Below are positions 52,121 through 59,958 of a stretch of DNA of 64,000 nucleotides, in pieces. This stretch comes from Pseudomonadales bacterium. GTDB taxonomy: Bacteria > Pseudomonadota > Gammaproteobacteria > Pseudomonadales > Azotimanducaceae. Position 1 is the stretch's first letter. Every line of letters begins with the position of its first letter. The translations under genes were made by a program, and so were the position numbers. The notes beneath the pieces were generated by a model. It saw only the letters and a program-made list of their open reading frames with translations. It made no database searches and had not been told where the DNA came from. The DNA is taken from NCBI GenBank assembly GCA_019634925.1, contig JAHCAL010000006.1:213519-277518 (forward strand). Direction: 5' to 3'.

Positions 52121-52260
52121 GAATGACAGTATAAACGCGCGCCGGCGCGACGTTCCTGTGACGCGGTTCGCGTCGCCGGCCCCGGGCCCCACGGCGTTGA
52201 CCGTTCCGGTCGATTTCCCCACACTGCACGACTCCCCGGATCACTCACTGAGGAACCAGT

Positions 52261-52740
52261 ATGACCATCAAAGAAGGCGACAGACTCCCGGAAGCGACCC
52301 TGCACGTCATGAAAGACGGCCGTCCGACGGCGGTCAAGACCAGCGACCTGTTCGGCGGCAAGAAGGTCGTCGCGTTCGCGGTGCCCGGTGCCTTCACGCC
52401 CACCTGCTCCCAGGCCCACCTGCCCGGCTATGTCGTGCACGCCGATGCCATCAAGGCCAAGGGCGTGGACAGCATCGTCTGCATCTCCGTGAACGACGCC
52501 TTCGTCATGGACAGCTGGGGCAAGGGCGCCAACGCCGAAGAACTCGTCATGGTCGGCGACGGCAACGGCGAATTCACGCGTGCCATCGGCCTCGAGATGG
52601 ACGGCAGCGGTTTCGGCCTCGGCAAGCGCTCGCAGCGCTACGCCATGATCGTGGAAGACGGCGTGGTGAAGAAGCTCGCCGTCGAAGCGCCGGGCAAGTT
52701 CGAGGTGAGTAAGGCGGAAGCGATGCTCGCAGCCCTCTGA
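52261..52740 (+). CDS. Peroxiredoxin, Prx5 family
   Basis: 159 residues of the AhpE/Prx5 type. The peroxidatic cysteine is in VPGAFTPTCSQAHLPGY (about residue 50), with the Prx5 helix AFVMDSWGKGANAEELVMVGDGNGEFTRAIGLEMDGSGFGLGKRSQRYAMIVEDGVVKKLAVE. No resolving Cys is seen at the usual position, so a thiol donor such as glutathione is likely. ATG 52261 with GAGGA 8 nt upstream. Divergent from the AstE/AspA gene. Confidence 0.93.
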   Translation: MTIKEGDRLPEATLHVMKDGRPTAVKTSDLFGGKKVVAFAVPGAFTPTCSQAHLPGYVVHADAIKAKGVDSIVCISVNDAFVMDSWGKGANAEELVMVGDGNGEFTRAIGLEMDGSGFGLGKRSQRYAMIVEDGVVKKLAVEAPGKFEVSKAEAMLAAL

Positions 52741-52796
52741 ATTCTGTTCTCGACCCGCGCCTCGCGACCCGCGACCCGCACCCACCGCGGTGCGGG

Positions 52797-53669
52797 TCAT
52801 CCCGCCGCGACGGGTGCCGGCGGGCGCGGCCGGATCAGGCATTCCTGTGCCGCCGTCGCGACCAGCTCGCCGCGCCGGCTGAAGAACTGACCCCGTACGA
52901 ACCCGCGCGCGCCCCCCGCGTTCGGCGACTCCTTCGCGAACAGCAGCCATTCGTCCGCGCGGAACGGGCGGTGAAACCACAGCGAATGATCGAGGCTCGC
53001 GCCCTGTACCATGTTGCGCATCAGGTTGCGGCCGTGCGGCAGCATCGACGTGCTCATGAAGTCGAGGTCGGACATGTACGCGAGCAGCGCGAGGTGGACC
53101 TCCGGGTCGTCGGGCAGGGGGTCCCGCGCGCGCAGCCACGTGTGCTTGTACGGCGGCTGCGCGGCGGCGTCGCCCATGGCGATGCGTTCCACCTGCCTGC
53201 TCTCGATCGCGTCGAACCGGAACGCGTAGCGCAGCACGTCCGGCTGGGTGCGCGCGAGTTCGACGAAGACCTCGCGATCGCCGCGCAGCGCTTCGGGCGG
53301 CGGCACGTCCGGCATGGGCACGGCGTGACCGAGCCCCGGTTCGTCCTTCTGCCACGAGCAGGCGAGGTTGAAGATCGCGCGTCCGTGCTGGATGGCCACC
53401 ACCCGACGGGTGCTGAAGCTGCGCCCGTCGCGGATGCGGTCGACGTCGTAGAGGATCGGGATCTTCCAGTCGCCCGGGCGCAGGAAGTAGGCGTGCAGCG
53501 AATGGAGCGATTGCGACCGGTCGACCGTGCGGTACGCAGAGGCAATGGCCTGCGCCAGTACCTGGCCGCCGAAGACGTGCTCGGTATTGTGGTTGCGCCC
53601 GCGATAGAGGTTCTCCTCGATCCGCTCGACGTTCAGGATGTCGACGATTTCCTCAAGTACCGGGTTCAT
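52797..53669 (-). CDS. tesB: Acyl-CoA thioesterase II (TesB)
   Basis: 290 residues with the double hot-dog fold of TesB. N-half: LNVERIEENLYRGRNHNTEHVFGGQVLAQAIASAYRTV and SLHAYFLRPGDWKIPILYDVDRIRDGRSFSTRRVVAIQHGRAIFNLACSW. C-half: LDFMSTSMLPHGRNLMRNMVQGASLDHSLWFHRPFRADEWLLFAKESPNAGGARGFVRGQFFSRRGELVATAAQECLIR, which carries the catalytic Asp in SLDHSLWF plus the QEC residues. Hydrolyses medium to long acyl-CoA. ATG 53669. Confidence 0.94.
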   Translation of the reverse strand: MNPVLEEIVDILNVERIEENLYRGRNHNTEHVFGGQVLAQAIASAYRTVDRSQSLHSLHAYFLRPGDWKIPILYDVDRIRDGRSFSTRRVVAIQHGRAIFNLACSWQKDEPGLGHAVPMPDVPPPEALRGDREVFVELARTQPDVLRYAFRFDAIESRQVERIAMGDAAAQPPYKHTWLRARDPLPDDPEVHLALLAYMSDLDFMSTSMLPHGRNLMRNMVQGASLDHSLWFHRPFRADEWLLFAKESPNAGGARGFVRGQFFSRRGELVATAAQECLIRPRPPAPVAAG

Positions 53670-53732
53670 GCAAGCTGGTGACCGTGGGGCGCTGATGGCA
53701 TTCTAGCGGAAACGGACCAGGAGCAGAGCGGC

Positions 53733-54338
53733 ATGACCCTCAAGGTGTACGGGCAGGCGCAGAGCCGGGCGGTGCGGGCGCTGTGGATGGTCGAGGAACT
53801 CGGCATTGCCTATGAGCACATACCGACGCGGTTCGCCGGGGATACCAAGACCGCGGACTACCTGCGCATCAATCCGAACGGACGTATTCCCGCCATCGAC
53901 GACGACGGCTTCCGGGTGTGGGAGTCGATGGCGATCAACCTGTACCTGGCGCGCAAGCACGGCGGTCCGCTCGCACCACGCGATCTGCAGGAAGAAGCGA
54001 CCGCCATGCAGTGGAGTTTCTGGGTCATGACCGAAGTGGAGAAGACCCTGCTGCAGGCGCTCTTCCACACCACCGGCATGATGGGTGCCGAAAAGAGCGC
54101 CGGGAAGGCGGCCGAGTACCTGGCCCAACTCGATGCGCCGTTTCGTGTGCTCAACGCCGAACTCGCCGGTCGCGAGTACCTGATGGGCGGGCGGTTCACC
54201 GTCGCCGATCTCAACGTCGCGAGCGTCCTGCTGTGGAGCGCCATCGCACGTGCCGATCTGTCTGGCCATCCGGCGCTGAAGGACTGGCTCGCGCGCTGCA
54301 CCGGTCGTCCGGCGCTCGCGCGCGCCAACGGCCGCTGA
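53733..54338 (+). CDS. Glutathione S-transferase family protein
   Basis: 201 residues. The N-terminal thioredoxin fold has KVYGQAQSRAVRALWMVEELGIAYE with Ser and Arg at the glutathione-activating region, and INPNGRIPAIDDDGFRVWESMAINLYLARKHG with the cis-Pro and ES motif. The C-terminal helical domain holds YLMGGRFTVADLNVASVLLW, the N-capping box. Conjugation or thiol-transfer partner unknown. ATG 53733. The following 90 bp (54339-54428) are non-coding. Confidence 0.9.
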   Translation: MTLKVYGQAQSRAVRALWMVEELGIAYEHIPTRFAGDTKTADYLRINPNGRIPAIDDDGFRVWESMAINLYLARKHGGPLAPRDLQEEATAMQWSFWVMTEVEKTLLQALFHTTGMMGAEKSAGKAAEYLAQLDAPFRVLNAELAGREYLMGGRFTVADLNVASVLLWSAIARADLSGHPALKDWLARCTGRPALARANGR

Positions 54339-54428
54339 CGCGCTCGGGATCGTTTCCGGCCGCCGCGCAGGCTGCAGGCGGCCGCGCCAGATCGGGGGTT
54401 TCAGAGGCGGATATCAGAGGAGAGCGCC

Positions 54429-55196
54429 ATGGCCATCCAGGTTCACATGTTCCCTTGTCTTTCCGACAACTACGGCTTCCTGGTGCACGAACCGTCCACC
54501 GGCATGACCGCGACCATCGACACGCCGGAAGCCGCGGCGATCGACGCAGCACTCGCGGCGCGCGGCTGGAAGCTCACCCACATTTTCAACACGCACCATC
54601 ATTTCGATCACGCCGGTGGCAACGCGGCGCTGAAGGCGAAGTGGGGCTGTACGGTGGTAGGCGCGGCCAACGACGCGGAGCGGATCCCGGGGATCGACGT
54701 GCGCGTGCAAGACGGTGACCGGGTCGCGCTCGGCGCGGCGGCCGCGACCGTGCTGGAGGTGCCCGGGCACACCAGCGGACACATCGCCTACTATTTTGCG
54801 GACGACGGCATCGTGTTCGTCGGCGATACCCTGTTCGCGCTCGGTTGCGGTCGGCTGTTCGAAGGCACACCCACGCAGATGTGGGGCAGTCTCCAGAAGC
54901 TGATGGCGCTGCCCGACGCCACCGTCGTGTACTGCGCACACGAGTACACCCAGTCGAACGCCGCGTTCGCGCTCAGCGTCGAGCCGGGCAATCCCGCGCT
55001 GGTCGCGCGTGCCGAAGACGTCGCGCGCCGCCGTGCCGCGAACCAGCCGACGGTGCCCACCACCATCGGCCTCGAGAAGCAGACCAATCCGTTCCTGCGC
55101 GCGACCAGTGCCGAACTCCAGGCCGTGGTCGGGTTGCCCGGCGCGGGGCCCGTGGAGGTGTTCGCCGAAACCCGGCGCCGCAAGGATCATTTCTGA
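54429..55196 (+). CDS. gloB: Hydroxyacylglutathione hydrolase (glyoxalase II)
   Basis: 255 residues, metallo-beta-lactamase fold; hydrolyses S-D-lactoylglutathione to lactate, the second step in methylglyoxal detoxification. The binuclear metal site THHHFDHAGGN (about residues 56-66), DRVALGAAAATVLEVPGHTSGHIAYYF (His), GDTLFALGCGRLFEGTPTQMWGSL (Asp, typical of GloB) and YCAHEYTQSNAAFAL (His) are all present. C-terminal NPFLRATS fits the glutathione-binding domain. ATG 54429 has GAGG upstream. Overlaps the next gene by a few bases. Confidence 0.95.
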   Translation: MAIQVHMFPCLSDNYGFLVHEPSTGMTATIDTPEAAAIDAALAARGWKLTHIFNTHHHFDHAGGNAALKAKWGCTVVGAANDAERIPGIDVRVQDGDRVALGAAAATVLEVPGHTSGHIAYYFADDGIVFVGDTLFALGCGRLFEGTPTQMWGSLQKLMALPDATVVYCAHEYTQSNAAFALSVEPGNPALVARAEDVARRRAANQPTVPTTIGLEKQTNPFLRATSAELQAVVGLPGAGPVEVFAETRRRKDHF

Positions 55197-56116
55197 TCGC
55201 GCCCGGCGACCCGCTCGACCGGCGGGGCGTGCTGCTCGCGATCACCGCCTATGGTCTATGGGGCCTGGCGCCGGTGTACTTCAAGCTGCTGGATTTCGCC
55301 GGTGCGGTCGAGATCGTGGCGCACCGCGTGGTCTGGTCGGTGGTCGTGCTGGCAGGACTCATCGCCGTGCGCGGCCAGTTCGGCAACCTGCTGGCGCTTC
55401 GGGCCCGCGAACTCGGCTGGCTCGTGGTCAGCGGCCTGCTGATCTCGGTGAACTGGGGGCTGTACATCTGGGCGCTGCAGAGCGAGCGGCTGATCGAGGC
55501 GAGTCTTGGTTACTTCATCAATCCGCTGGTCAACGTGGTCCTCGGGGTCCTGTTCTTCAACGAGTGGTTCCGCCCGGCGCAAAAGGTTGCCCTCGGCCTC
55601 GCGGTGCTCGGGGTGGTCAACGAGATCGTGGGCGTGGGCGTACTGCCGTGGATGGGCCTGACGCTCGCGATCACGTTCGGGCTGTACGGCCTGGTGCGCA
55701 AACGGCTCGCGGTGGATTCCGCCGTCGGTCTCAGCGTCGAAACCCTGCTCGTCCTGCCGCTCGCGCTCGGCTACCTGGTCATGCTCCACGTGCGGGGTGC
55801 CGGCGCATTTCCCGGGGGCAGCGCAGCCGACCTGGCACTGCTCTCGGCGGCCGGACTCGTGACGGTCGTCCCGCTGGTGAGTTTCGCGGCCGCGGCCGGG
55901 CGACTGCCGCTCGGAATTCTCGGCTTCTTTCAATACCTGGCGCCATCGATCACGCTGCTGCTCGCGGTGTTTGCCTATGGCGAACCGTTCCATCCTCGGC
56001 AGTTCGTCACGTTCGGCTGTATCTGGAGCGCGCTCGTGCTCTTCTCACTGGAGGCGCTGTATCATCAGCGCCGCCTCGGCGCGCGCCTCGAGGGCGTCAC
56101 TGGCGCGCGTCCTTAG
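55193..56116 (+). CDS. rarD: EamA-family permease, RarD type
   Basis: 307 residues, 10 predicted helices. The N-terminus GVLLAITAYGLWGLAPVYFKLLDFAGAVEIVAHRVVWSVVVLAGLIA matches the RarD subgroup, followed by SVNWGLYIWALQSERLIEASLGYFINPLVNVVLGVLFFNEWFRPAQKVALGLAVLGVVNEI and LGFFQYLAPSITLLLAVFAYGEPF. Substrate unknown (some relatives are linked to chloramphenicol sensitivity). Start is uncertain: no ATG; CTG 55193 overlaps the gloB stop and has AAGGA 6 nt upstream, while GTG 55229 is a later in-frame option. Confidence 0.85.
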   Translation: MIAPGDPLDRRGVLLAITAYGLWGLAPVYFKLLDFAGAVEIVAHRVVWSVVVLAGLIAVRGQFGNLLALRARELGWLVVSGLLISVNWGLYIWALQSERLIEASLGYFINPLVNVVLGVLFFNEWFRPAQKVALGLAVLGVVNEIVGVGVLPWMGLTLAITFGLYGLVRKRLAVDSAVGLSVETLLVLPLALGYLVMLHVRGAGAFPGGSAADLALLSAAGLVTVVPLVSFAAAAGRLPLGILGFFQYLAPSITLLLAVFAYGEPFHPRQFVTFGCIWSALVLFSLEALYHQRRLGARLEGVTGARP

Positions 56117-56152
56117 CGTATCTGCTAGCCGGCTGCCGGCAGGAGTAACCAC

Positions 56153-56821
56153 ATGATCGTTCTGCATACCATGGAGCGTCGCTATCCATGGGGCACGTTG
56201 CGCTCCACGTTTTCGAGCAAGACCAAGGTCGTGCTGGAAGAGAAGGGGCTCGCCTATCGCGTCGAGCGCGTGCGCATCGGCGACGTCTGGAAGAAGGTGC
56301 CAGAGGTGCTCGCGAAGAATCCGCTCGGCAAGGTGCCCTGGATCGACGACGGCGACATCACGGTCTACGACTCGTCGGTGATCAACGAATACCTGAACGA
56401 CCGCTACCCCGAGCCGCCGCTGCTGCCGGCCGACCCGGTGGCGCGGGCGCGCGCCCGCGCGCTCGAGAACTATGCCGACGAGATCATCCTGTCGGTGCAC
56501 GTGCCGAAGATCTGGATGCCGTGGTGGTCGCCGCCCGACCAGCGCGACGAACAGGAAATGGACAAAGCACGCACGGAGCTGCGCGAGCGGGCGCTGCCGT
56601 TCGTCGAGGAGCGCCTGGGTGGGCGCGAGTACCTGGCGGGCGATTTCTCATTGGCGGACGTGCCGTTCATGTCGCTCGCCATGGTGCTGCAGGTGGACGG
56701 CATGCCGCTCGACGGATTGCCGAACGTCGCCGCCTACCTGGAGCGGTTGCGGCGCCGGCCGAGTTACCGGGCCATCGATCCACGTACATCACTCGAAGAG
56801 TCGGCAGGGAGGGAGGCATGA
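56153..56821 (+). CDS. Glutathione S-transferase family protein
   Basis: 222 residues, a different subgroup from the GST at 53.7 kb. N-terminal LRSTFSSKTKVVLEEKGLAYRVERVRIGDVWKKVPEVLAKNPLGKVPWIDDGDITVYDSSVINEYLNDRYPEPPLLP carries Ser/Lys and the conserved PW, DSSVI; the C-domain contains REYLAGDFSLADVPFMSLAMVLQVDGMPL. ATG 56153. Its TGA overlaps the ATG of the SDR gene, so the two are cotranslated. Possibly works with the dehydrogenase on a glutathione adduct. Confidence 0.9.
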   Translation: MIVLHTMERRYPWGTLRSTFSSKTKVVLEEKGLAYRVERVRIGDVWKKVPEVLAKNPLGKVPWIDDGDITVYDSSVINEYLNDRYPEPPLLPADPVARARARALENYADEIILSVHVPKIWMPWWSPPDQRDEQEMDKARTELRERALPFVEERLGGREYLAGDFSLADVPFMSLAMVLQVDGMPLDGLPNVAAYLERLRRRPSYRAIDPRTSLEESAGREA

Positions 56822-57711
56822 GTCAGTTGCAGGGCCAGTTGCAGGGCCAGTTGCAGGGAAAGGTCGCGTTCATCACCGGGGGTGGATCCGGCATCGGCCG
56901 CGGCATCGCGGAGCGTCTCGCTCGGGACGGCGCGGACGTCTTCGTCACCGACATCGATCTGGCCGGTGCGGAGCATACCGTCGACCTGGTGACCCAGCTC
57001 GGCCGGCGCGCGGGTGCGTGCAAGGCCAACGTTGCCGCCCCGCTGCAGCTCGAACAGGCGGTCGCCGAGTGCGTGGCGAAATTCGGTCGGCTCGACATCG
57101 CCGTCGCCAATGCCGGGATCGGACGTGGCGCGAGCGTCCTCGAGATGACGCTGAAGGACTGGCAGGACCAGCTCGACGTCAACCTCACCGGCGTCTTCCT
57201 GACGGTCCAGGCGGCCGCCCGCCAGATGGTGCGTCTCGGTAACGGCGGCCGCATCGTGTGCATCTCCTCGCTCGCGGCGGAAACGACCGGCGCGGGCATC
57301 TGGTCGTATTCCGCCACCAAGGCCGGCGTGCGCATCATGGTGCGCGGCTGGGCCCAGGAACTCGGCCCGGCGGGCATCACGGTCAATGCGATCGGCCCCG
57401 GGGTGATCGACACCCCCCTGGCGGCGGGACTGGCCGGTGAGCGTGAGGGCGTGATCCGCAAGAGCCTCGAGCAGCGTACCCCCGTCGGCCGCGTCGGCCG
57501 GCCGGAAGACATCGCGGGCCTGGTGAGCTTTCTGACGGGCCCCGACGGCGCCTTCATGAGCGGCAGCTACGTGATCATGGACGGCGGCCTGCGTGACGCC
57601 CGCGCCAGCTGGGACCCGGATCCGAAGGCGCTCGAAGAAATTCAGCGAATCATGGCGCGCGGGGAGGCCCGGCGCGCCGCGCAGCAGGCGCTGCTCGACG
57701 AACGGGACTGA
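56818..57711 (+). CDS. Short-chain dehydrogenase/reductase (SDR)
   Basis: 297 residues. NAD(P) motif GGGSGIGRG at about residues 21-29, DVFVTDID acidic residue after strand 2 favouring NAD, NAGIGRG, and the catalytic YSATKAG (about residue 163) with Ser in SSLAAETT upstream. C-terminal MSGSYVIMDGGLRD is standard. The first residues QLQGQLQGQLQGK come from three copies of the 12-bp unit CAGTTGCAGGGM (56824-56859). GGGAGG precedes ATG 56818. A C-terminal extension (DPDPKALEEIQRIMARGEARRAAQQALLDERD) is charged. Substrate unknown. Confidence 0.93.
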   Translation: MSQLQGQLQGQLQGKVAFITGGGSGIGRGIAERLARDGADVFVTDIDLAGAEHTVDLVTQLGRRAGACKANVAAPLQLEQAVAECVAKFGRLDIAVANAGIGRGASVLEMTLKDWQDQLDVNLTGVFLTVQAAARQMVRLGNGGRIVCISSLAAETTGAGIWSYSATKAGVRIMVRGWAQELGPAGITVNAIGPGVIDTPLAAGLAGEREGVIRKSLEQRTPVGRVGRPEDIAGLVSFLTGPDGAFMSGSYVIMDGGLRDARASWDPDPKALEEIQRIMARGEARRAAQQALLDERD

Positions 57712-57724
57712 GTGCGAGCCAGTA

Positions 57725-57763
57725 GCTCGCCCAGGCGCGCGTGTCGCGCGCCCGAGGGCGAGC
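57725..57763 (+). terminator. G+C-rich hairpin after the SDR gene
   Basis: Nested stems GCTCGCCC/GGGCGAGC (57725-57732 and 57756-57763) and GGCGCGCG/CGCGCGCC with loop TGT. It sits 13 bp after the SDR stop and lacks a T-tract, so it may be an attenuating or Rho-assisted structure. The rest of 57712-57929 has only scattered short palindromes. Confidence 0.5.
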
Positions 57764-57929
57764 CTCTGGATTGTGTTGTCATCCGGGCGACACAGTCGCG
57801 ACGGAATATCCAGCCGTTGAATCGGCGGCGGCCTTTGGCCAAGATGGCGGCCATCCGGAACCTGGTGGATCAGTCGAATATTCCGCGTGCTCCACCGCTA
57901 CCGCTGCGAGGTTTGCAGAGGGGTTGTTC

Positions 57930-58520
57930 ATGGTCGCGACGCTCGCTGAGTTCGAACGGGTCCCACGCATCCTGCGCCTGGATCTGGCCGGCCGGCCGGT
58001 CGAATGGCTGCGCTGGCAGGAGGCGGTGTCGCTCTATGCCCGCGAGATCGTGGTCTGGACGCTCGGTGACGCAGTGCTCCGGATCCGCGGCGGCTACTGC
58101 CGCGCCCGCAATGCGGCCAGCAGTGTCGAGATCCACAGCATCATCGCCTGCGATGGTCGCGTCGTACCGCCGTTCAAAGGGGTACCGCCGCTGACCAACG
58201 AGGCCCTGTTCCGCCGTGACCTGAACGTCTGCCTGTACTGCGGGGGCGCTTTTGCGGACGAGGAACTCACCCGCGACCACGTCGTGCCGATCTCGCGCGC
58301 CGGCCGCGACAGCTGGGACAACGTGGTGGCGGCCTGCCGGCGCTGCAACCACTTCAAGGGCAATCGGTTGCTCGACGAGTGCGCGATGGAGCTGCTCGCG
58401 CTGCCCTACGTGCCGAACCACGCGGAGTATCTCGCGCTCAGCAACAGCGGGCGGATACTCGGTGACCAGATGACCTTTCTGCGGCGCAGCTTCAGCCGGC
58501 AGAGCCGGCTCCTGCAGTAG
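57930..58520 (+). CDS. HNH endonuclease domain protein
   Basis: 196 residues from ATG 57930 (GAGGGG 8 nt upstream). The HNH motif with its zinc pairs is CLYCGGAFADEELTRDHVVPISRAGRDSWDNVVAACRRCNHFKGNRLL (residues about 96-143): two CxxC sites, DHVVP with the catalytic His, and N-V-V followed by CN-x-x-K. The N-terminal 95 residues (RVPRILRLDLAGRPVEWLRWQEAVSLYAREIVVWTLG) are those of the chromosomal McrA/HNH proteins seen in many Gammaproteobacteria. The end overlaps the M20 peptidase gene by 29 bp. Confidence 0.88.
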   Translation: MVATLAEFERVPRILRLDLAGRPVEWLRWQEAVSLYAREIVVWTLGDAVLRIRGGYCRARNAASSVEIHSIIACDGRVVPPFKGVPPLTNEALFRRDLNVCLYCGGAFADEELTRDHVVPISRAGRDSWDNVVAACRRCNHFKGNRLLDECAMELLALPYVPNHAEYLALSNSGRILGDQMTFLRRSFSRQSRLLQ

Positions 58521-59958
58521 CGGCCGTCTCGCGGCGCGCGTGGTCGACCAGCACGCGCGCCACGCAGGCGGTCAGGCGCCGGGCGGTGGCGAGGTGCAGG
58601 AACTCGTTGGGGCCGTGCGCGTTGGAGCCGGGGCCGAGCACGCCGGTGACCACGAACTGCACGCCCGGGAAACGGTCGCCCAGCATCTTCATGAACGGGA
58701 TCGTGCCGCCCATGCCCATGTACATGGCCGGCCGGCCGAAGGTCGCGTGGGACGCGGCTTCCAGTGATCGCGCGAGCCACGGCGCCGTCGGCGGCGCGCA
58801 CCAGCCGCTCTGCGGTGTCTCGACCTCGAACCTCACCCGCGCGCCGTTGGGCGGGTCGCGTTCCAGCGCGTCCCGGATGACCGGCGCGACCGCGTCGGCA
58901 TCGAGCGTCGGCGGCAACCGGAAGACCAGCTTGGCCGTGGTGCCGGGGCGCAGCGTGTTGCCGGCATCGCCCGGGGCCGGCGCGCCGGCGAGGCCCACGG
59001 TCGCGAGGCTCGGCCGCCAGGCATTGGCGACCAGCAGTTCGAGCGGGTCGGAGGATTCCGGACGCACGCCGTCGAGCAGCGGGAAACGCTGGTAGACACC
59101 GGTTCCCAGCACTTCCGCGACCGCGCCGAGGTCACGCAGCACGTGTGGCGGGATCTGCACGCTGAGCGCCGGGTGCAGGTCGCCGTCCGCAGCGCGTTCG
59201 ACACGCTCCATGACCTGGCGCAGCAGCCGGAAGCTCGACGGGACGATCCCGCCGGCCGCCCCGGAATGCTGGCCCTCGGCGAGTACCTCGACCGACAGCA
59301 CGCCAGGCAGCAGCCCGCGCAGCGACGTGGTGACCCAGAGCTGATCGTAGTTGCCGCACTCCGCATCCAAGCAGATCACCAGGTCCGGCGTGCCGATCTT
59401 GTCCGTGAGGTGCCGGACGTAGTGCGGCAGGTCGTAGCTGCCGCTTTCCTCGCAGCCCTCGATCAGCAGCACGCAGCGGGCATGCGGGAGTCCCGCGGCC
59501 TGCACGGCGGCAATGGCGGTCAGCGAGGCGAACAGGGCATAGCCGTCGTCGGCACCGCCGCGGCCGTACAGGCGGCCGTCGTCGAGGACCGGCTCCCAGG
59601 GCGCGAGCCCGCTGCGCCAGCCATCGAACTCCGGCTGCTTGTCGTAGTGTCCGTAGAGCAGGACCGTCCCGCTGCCGCCGTGTGCGGGCACGGTGCCGAA
59701 CAGGAGCGGCGTGCGGCCGGGCAGTTCGACGATCTCGGTGACGAGCCCGGCCACGCCCGCCGCGCGCGCCCAGCGCTCGAGCAGCCGCACCGCCGTGTGC
59801 ATGTGTCCGTGCGCCTGCCAGTGCGGGTCGAAGGCCGGCGACTTGTTCGGGATGCGGATGTAGTCCTCGAGCGCCGGGACGATCGAATCCTCCCAGCGCG
59901 CGTCGATCATGGCTTGCATGGCGGCTTCGGCAGCGGCGTCCAGGCGCGGTGCGGACAT
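58492..59958 (-). CDS. M20-family metallopeptidase (dipeptidase/deacetylase)
   Basis: 488 residues, cytosolic. Dizinc site: LLYGHYDKQP (His), GRGGADDGYALF (bridging Asp), IEGCEESGS (catalytic and metal Glu), DLVICLDAECGN (Asp) and the C-terminal SNAHGPNEFL (His). The dimerisation domain lies between about 210 and 370. ATG 59958 overlaps the stop of the TonB receptor gene (TGATG). Hydrolyses dipeptides or acyl amino acids; exact substrate unknown. Linked with a B12 receptor by gene overlap only. Confidence 0.9.
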   Translation of the reverse strand: MSAPRLDAAAEAAMQAMIDARWEDSIVPALEDYIRIPNKSPAFDPHWQAHGHMHTAVRLLERWARAAGVAGLVTEIVELPGRTPLLFGTVPAHGGSGTVLLYGHYDKQPEFDGWRSGLAPWEPVLDDGRLYGRGGADDGYALFASLTAIAAVQAAGLPHARCVLLIEGCEESGSYDLPHYVRHLTDKIGTPDLVICLDAECGNYDQLWVTTSLRGLLPGVLSVEVLAEGQHSGAAGGIVPSSFRLLRQVMERVERAADGDLHPALSVQIPPHVLRDLGAVAEVLGTGVYQRFPLLDGVRPESSDPLELLVANAWRPSLATVGLAGAPAPGDAGNTLRPGTTAKLVFRLPPTLDADAVAPVIRDALERDPPNGARVRFEVETPQSGWCAPPTAPWLARSLEAASHATFGRPAMYMGMGGTIPFMKMLGDRFPGVQFVVTGVLGPGSNAHGPNEFLHLATARRLTACVARVLVDHARRETAATAGAGSAG

